64,000 nucleotides of DNA. Source: Paracoccus aminovorans. GTDB lineage: Bacteria > Pseudomonadota > Alphaproteobacteria > Rhodobacterales > Rhodobacteraceae. Location: NCBI RefSeq assembly GCF_001546115.1, contig NZ_KQ955208.1, positions 1,764,321-1,828,320 on the forward strand, given 5' to 3'. A program made the position numbers and the translations under genes. Shown piece after piece: positions 60,442-64,000 of this stretch. Every line of letters begins with the position of its first letter. Positions within the stretch are counted from its first letter, which is position 1. The notes beneath the pieces were generated by a model. That model was given only the letters and a program-made list of their open reading frames with translations, was not told the origin of the DNA and searched no databases.

Positions 60442-61118
60442 GCGCGATGCTCCGGCATGATCTCGCGCCCGTCGGTCGGCAGGCCCGCGTCCTCGATCGC
60501 GTCCCAGATCGTGGCGGCGCTGGTGAAGGCATTGCTGGCGGCATTGACCAGAATCAGCGCGCAGAACGCCCAGAAGGCCGGGCCGAAGCTGATATTGGCC
60601 AGGCCCCCGACCTTGATCAGCGCGACGGCGGTGCCGATGACGAAGATCTCGGCCATGGACCAGGGCCGCAGCGCCTCGGACAGGCGAAAGGCAGGGACGG
60701 CATGGGCAAAGGGCCGGCGGTTCCGGCTGAGCGGCAAGAGCGTATAGACCAGCAGCACCGCCCGCAGCACCGGCAGCCCGACGATCGAGCCCAGCAGCGC
60801 CACGGTCAGCGGCATCAGCGCGCCATGCGAAAACGCCAGCGCCACCCCGAAAAGCGAGGTCTGGTTGCCGAAGCCCATGCGCGAGATTTCCAGGAAGGGA
60901 AAGAACACCGCCCCCACCATCAGCACCAGCGAGGTAAAGGACAGCGCGATGATCCGGGTGAAGGCACCGGCACGCGGGCTGGCCAGCACGGTGTTGCAGC
61001 GCACGCAGCGCGCGGTCTCGCCGGGTTCCAGCTCGCGCTCGACATGCAGCGCATCGCAGCGCGGGCAGGCGATCAGCCCGGCGCCGGTGGTCAGGTCATA
61101 TGCGCCCTCGGTCAACAT
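60438..61118 (-). CDS. pqiA: paraquat-inducible protein A, first half-gene
   Basis: A 226-residue first half of the split PqiA. It has a CxxC pair (IACPRCDALHVE, CVRCNTVL) and the membrane segments FTRIIALSFTSLVLMVGAVFFPFLEI and VALLGSIVGLPVLRAVLLVYTLL. It is the first gene of a tightly coupled pqiA-pqiA-pqiB-pqiC operon, and its role is to feed PqiB in the inner membrane. The start is taken at the ATG at 61118. Confidence 0.88.
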   Translation of the reverse strand: MLTEGAYDLTTGAGLIACPRCDALHVERELEPGETARCVRCNTVLASPRAGAFTRIIALSFTSLVLMVGAVFFPFLEISRMGFGNQTSLFGVALAFSHGALMPLTVALLGSIVGLPVLRAVLLVYTLLPLSRNRRPFAHAVPAFRLSEALRPWSMAEIFVIGTAVALIKVGGLANISFGPAFWAFCALILVNAASNAFTSAATIWDAIEDAGLPTDGREIMPEHRA

Positions 61119-61252
61119 CCGGCCAGAATATCGGGGCGGGGGGCCGGCGCAAGATGCGGCGTCCGGGCGGGCGACCGATTCGCCCTGGAGGCGAGTGCGA
61201 TATGCGCTTCGGAGCTTGGGCGGCGGCGGGAAGTAAGCCTGCGCATGATCGC

Positions 61253-61267
61253 ATGAACCTTGTTCAT
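61253..61267. promoter_or_regulatory. palindrome upstream of motB
   Basis: ATGAAC-CTT-GTTCAT is a perfect 6+3+6 dyad in the 279-base gap between pqiA and motB, 130 bases ahead of the motB start. It is a candidate operator; no regulator is identified. Confidence 0.4.
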
Positions 61268-61397
61268 TTACAGGCGCTTGATCCGGTTGCTGGCCTGATC
61301 GGACGTGCGCTGGGGACGGGAAATGCGGCGCATTTGAGCCGTTAACTGGATATTAGCGCGCCGCGCATAGAGCTTGGGGGCAGGACACAGGAAAGGT

Positions 61398-62204
61398 ATG
61401 GCCATGGCCGGCAACGGGGGCGGCGCCCCGATCATCATCAAGCGGGTGCAGGGCGGGGGCGAAGCCGGTCATCACGGCGGCGCCTGGAAAGTCGCCTATG
61501 CGGATTTCGTGACCGCGATGATGGCCTTCTTCCTGCTGATGTGGCTTCTGAATGCCACCACGGAAAAGCAGCGCCAGGGCCTGGCGGATTACTTCAACCC
61601 GACCATCGTGCAGTCGCCGGCCAGCGGCAGCGACGGTCCCTTCGGTGGCGAGGTGCAGGATTCCGACACCAACAGCGGCAAGGGCGCCGGCGCCTCGCGC
61701 GACCAGCTGATGGCCCAGGCGCGCGAGGGGCAACAGGCCGGCTTCGAAGAAGTGGCCCGCAGCATCCAGAACCAACTGACAGGCAGCGGCGCCGAATCGA
61801 TGCAGAAGGTCAACCTCCTGCGCCATGTCGTCACCCGCATGACCGACGAGGGGCTGGTGATCGAGCTGACCGACCTGATGGACGAGCCGCTGTTCGTCGG
61901 CGACAGCGCCCAGCCCACCCCGGCGATGAAGGAACTGGCCGAGGTGCTGTCCAGCGTGCTGGAGCGCGTCAAGAACGAGATCGCGCTGACCGGCCATGTG
62001 CGCTCCTATCCCGAGATGCTGATCCAGTCGCCGGTCTGGGCGCTTTCCGATGCCCGCGCCCACGCGCTGCGCAACCTGCTCGAGGGGACCGGCTTCGACA
62101 GCACCCGCATCCAGCGCGTGACCGCCTATGCCGACCGCCGCAACCGCTCGGTCAACCCGATGGATCCGAACAACAACCGGATCGAAGTGATTTTACTCAG
62201 ATGA
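61398..62204 (+). CDS. motB: flagellar motor protein MotB
   Basis: A 268-residue stator protein. One membrane helix (VAYADFVTAMMAFFLLMWLL) carries the conserved proton-binding Asp, followed by a plug segment (TEKQRQGLADYFNP) and a periplasmic OmpA-like peptidoglycan-binding domain (LTGHVRSYPEM, LSDARAHALRNLLEG, NNNRIEVILL). The start is taken as ATG 61398; another ATG at 61404 is equally possible. MotA is not adjacent. It begins a flagellar block with flgE and flgK. Confidence 0.93.
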   Translation: MAMAGNGGGAPIIIKRVQGGGEAGHHGGAWKVAYADFVTAMMAFFLLMWLLNATTEKQRQGLADYFNPTIVQSPASGSDGPFGGEVQDSDTNSGKGAGASRDQLMAQAREGQQAGFEEVARSIQNQLTGSGAESMQKVNLLRHVVTRMTDEGLVIELTDLMDEPLFVGDSAQPTPAMKELAEVLSSVLERVKNEIALTGHVRSYPEMLIQSPVWALSDARAHALRNLLEGTGFDSTRIQRVTAYADRRNRSVNPMDPNNNRIEVILLR

Positions 62205-62289
62205 CCGCCGCCGGCCGGAGCGCATTAGGGCCCTGTTAATCCCTCTCCGGCAGAATTCCCAGGAACGACTCAGACAGGATGACTGCAGA

Positions 62290-63630
62290 ATGTCCATCTC
62301 TTCCGCCCTCAGCGCCGGGGTTTCCGGCCTGGCCGCCAACTCGACCCGGCTGGCCAATATCTCGGACAATATCGCGAACTCGGGCACCTACGGCTACAAG
62401 CGCGTGGATACCGAATTCGAAAGCATGGTGATCAACCAGGGCCGGGGCGGTGGTCTTTACACCGCCGGCGGCGTGCGCGCCGCCACCGCGCGTGACGTCA
62501 ACCAGCGCGGCAACCTGGTCACCACCTCGAACGCGCTGGACATCGCCATCACCGGCCGCGGCATGCTGCCGGTCGTCACCTCCTCCGCGGTGGCCTCGGG
62601 CTACAGCACGCCGCGCGACCTGATGATGACCACCACCGGCTCGTTCGACACGGACGACCAAGGTTATCTGCGCACCAACTCCGGCCTGGTGCTGATGGGC
62701 TGGCCGGCGAATGCCGACGGCACGATCCCGGCGCAGCCGCGCGATTCCGCGACCGGGCTGCAACCGATCCGCATCGACGGCAGCCAGACCGCCGCCGATC
62801 CCACCACGCGCATCACCCTGGGCATCAACCTGCCGGCCGATGCTGCGGTCGGCGGCGCCACGGGCGACGCGCAGGAAATGAATGTCGAATATTTCGGCAA
62901 TCTCGGCAATTCCGAACAGATGACCTTCACCTTCACCCCGGATGTTTCGGGCACGACGGGCAGCCGGTCGAACAGCTGGACGATGGAGGTGCGCGATTCC
63001 GCGATCATCGACGACGCGGCGACTGCCGCGGATGAATCGCTCATCGGCAGCTATACGCTGGAATTCGACAGCAGCGCGACCACTGGCGGCCGGCTGATGA
63101 ACGTCACGACCGGCTCGGGCGGCGCCTTCGATCCGGCCACCGGCGCGCTGACCGTGACCGGTGCGAACGGTCCCATGACCATCGACCTCGGCCGCTACGG
63201 CGCCAGCCAGGGCATCACGCAGCTGGCTTCGGATTTCTCCCCGGCCAATGCGACCAAGAACGGGTCTCCGGTCGGCAGCCTGACCGCGCTTGAAATCGAC
63301 GAGAACGGCTATATCCGCGCGACCTATGACACAGGCTTCACCCGCACCCTTTATCAGGTGCCGGTGGTCGACGTGCCGAACCCGAATGGCCTGATCGCGC
63401 TGGACGACCAGACCTACAAGGTTTCCCCCGATTCGGGCGCCTTCTACCTGTGGAACTCGGGCGACGGTCCGACCGGAGAGATCGCCGGCTACGCGCGCGA
63501 GGCATCGACGACCGACGTGGCGGCCGAGTTGACCGACCTTATCCAGACCCAGCGCGCCTATATGTCGAATGCGAAGGTCATCCAGACGGTCGACGAGATG
63601 TTGCAGGAAACCGCCAACCTGAAACGCTGA
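62290..63630 (+). CDS. flgE: flagellar hook protein FlgE
   Basis: A 446-residue hook subunit. It has the rod/hook N-terminal domain (SISSALSAGVSGLAANSTRLA, ISDNIANSGTYGYKRVDTEF), the FlaE/FlgE D2 middle region and the C-terminal domain (VAAELTDLIQTQRAYMSNAKVIQT). The ATG at 62290 lies 86 bases after motB. The heptad-type ends form the coiled core of the hook. The length is within the family range. Confidence 0.95.
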   Translation: MSISSALSAGVSGLAANSTRLANISDNIANSGTYGYKRVDTEFESMVINQGRGGGLYTAGGVRAATARDVNQRGNLVTTSNALDIAITGRGMLPVVTSSAVASGYSTPRDLMMTTTGSFDTDDQGYLRTNSGLVLMGWPANADGTIPAQPRDSATGLQPIRIDGSQTAADPTTRITLGINLPADAAVGGATGDAQEMNVEYFGNLGNSEQMTFTFTPDVSGTTGSRSNSWTMEVRDSAIIDDAATAADESLIGSYTLEFDSSATTGGRLMNVTTGSGGAFDPATGALTVTGANGPMTIDLGRYGASQGITQLASDFSPANATKNGSPVGSLTALEIDENGYIRATYDTGFTRTLYQVPVVDVPNPNGLIALDDQTYKVSPDSGAFYLWNSGDGPTGEIAGYAREASTTDVAAELTDLIQTQRAYMSNAKVIQTVDEMLQETANLKR

Positions 63631-63687
63631 TAACGCCACCGGGGCAAGAAGGGCTTGCCCCGGCGCACCGCCAATCGGAGCTGTTGC

Positions 63688-64000
63688 ATGAGTATTTCGT
63701 CCGCAATTTCCAACGCCGTTTCGGGCCTGACCGCGGCCTCGCGGGGCACCGAGCTGGTGTCCTCCAACATCGCGAACGCACTCACGCCCGGCTATGCCCG
63801 GCGCGAACTCGAGCTTTCATCCCGCCCGTCCGAGCGTGGCGGTGGCGTTAATGTGGCAGGGGTCGATCGCATCCTGAACGCCGGGTTGCTCGCCGACAGC
63901 CGCCTTACGCAAGCCGATGTCGGTGCATCGGGAACGACATCGGCCCTTCATGTCGCAATGGAGCAACTGTTTGGAACCGGCCAGGAGGCGTCTTCCCTGG
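63688..64000 (+). CDS. flgK: flagellar hook-associated protein FlgK (partial, cut by window end)
   Basis: The first 104 codons of FlgK, the hook-filament junction protein. The N-terminus (MSISSAISNAVSGLTAASRG, LVSSNIANALTPGYARREL) is the usual hook-associated domain and continues with GGGVNVAGVDRILNAGLL. The ATG is at 63688, 57 bases after flgE, with CGGAG upstream. The rest lies outside the window. Confidence 0.93.
   Translation, partial: MSISSAISNAVSGLTAASRGTELVSSNIANALTPGYARRELELSSRPSERGGGVNVAGVDRILNAGLLADSRLTQADVGASGTTSALHVAMEQLFGTGQEASSL

Overview
The window looks like an alphaproteobacterium of the Rhodobacterales, closest in gene content and order to Paracoccus or a near relative. The grounds are high G+C, short operons with 1-4 base overlaps (ATGA, GTGA, TTGA), a chromosomal core typical of that order (L,D-transpeptidase, RNA m5U methyltransferase, ABC exporter, cca, CoA-type NUDIX, hslO, rpe, waaA, topA) and a copper-type denitrification cluster (nirK, nirV, NnrR-type regulator). 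No rRNA, tRNA or CRISPR array was seen.

Region 1-7.5 kb is a decayed accessory zone. Two almost identical IS3-family copies in opposite orientation (the left one cut by the window edge) flank a broken traG/virD4 coupling-protein fragment. To the right are a frameshifted and IS-truncated AAA-type gene, an intact GIY-YIG/zinc-ribbon protein, a probable relaxase remnant, and the wreck of a polyol ABC transporter (3' end of smoE, multiply broken smoF, truncated smoG).

Region 7.6-28.9 kb is mostly housekeeping: cell wall and RNA modification genes, hslO, rpe-waaA, a two-subunit 3-oxoacid CoA-transferase, topA, and an assimilatory sulfur block (DUF2849, cysI-like reductase, APS-type cysH, DUF934, fpr) divergent from an Lrp-type regulator. 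A modular intergenic element (GC hairpin, often a second hairpin, then a conserved ATATTTGGA/AAGA tail) recurs in several gaps here and again near 57 kb.

Region 28.0-38.5 kb is a carbohydrate locus: a HIBADH-type dehydrogenase divergent from a LysR regulator, then a TRAP transporter, a split transketolase, an SDR, a TIM-barrel isomerase and a fused DhaK-DhaL kinase. The enzyme set fits kinase plus transketolase catabolism of a branched or four-carbon sugar, of the apulose 4-phosphate type. The substrate is an inference.

Region 38.5-51.7 kb is a low-oxygen and nitric-oxide region. It holds ubiT-ubiU-ubiV (oxygen-independent ubiquinone hydroxylation) divergent from ubiD-ubiX-dnrN across one perfect FNR/NNR-type box, two Crp/Fnr regulators, nirV, nirK, DUF59 and DUF2249 proteins, and a polytopic membrane protein. 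FNR-like boxes lie upstream of nirK, the membrane protein and a DUF2853 gene. A FAD oxidoreductase gene carries a single in-frame amber codon.

Region 51.8-64 kb holds an enoyl-CoA hydratase, a DUF2125 protein, pmbA, an inositol-monophosphatase-family gene, a flavin reductase, a pqiA-pqiA-pqiB-pqiC membrane-transport operon, and the start of a flagellar cluster (motB, flgE, flgK cut by the window end).
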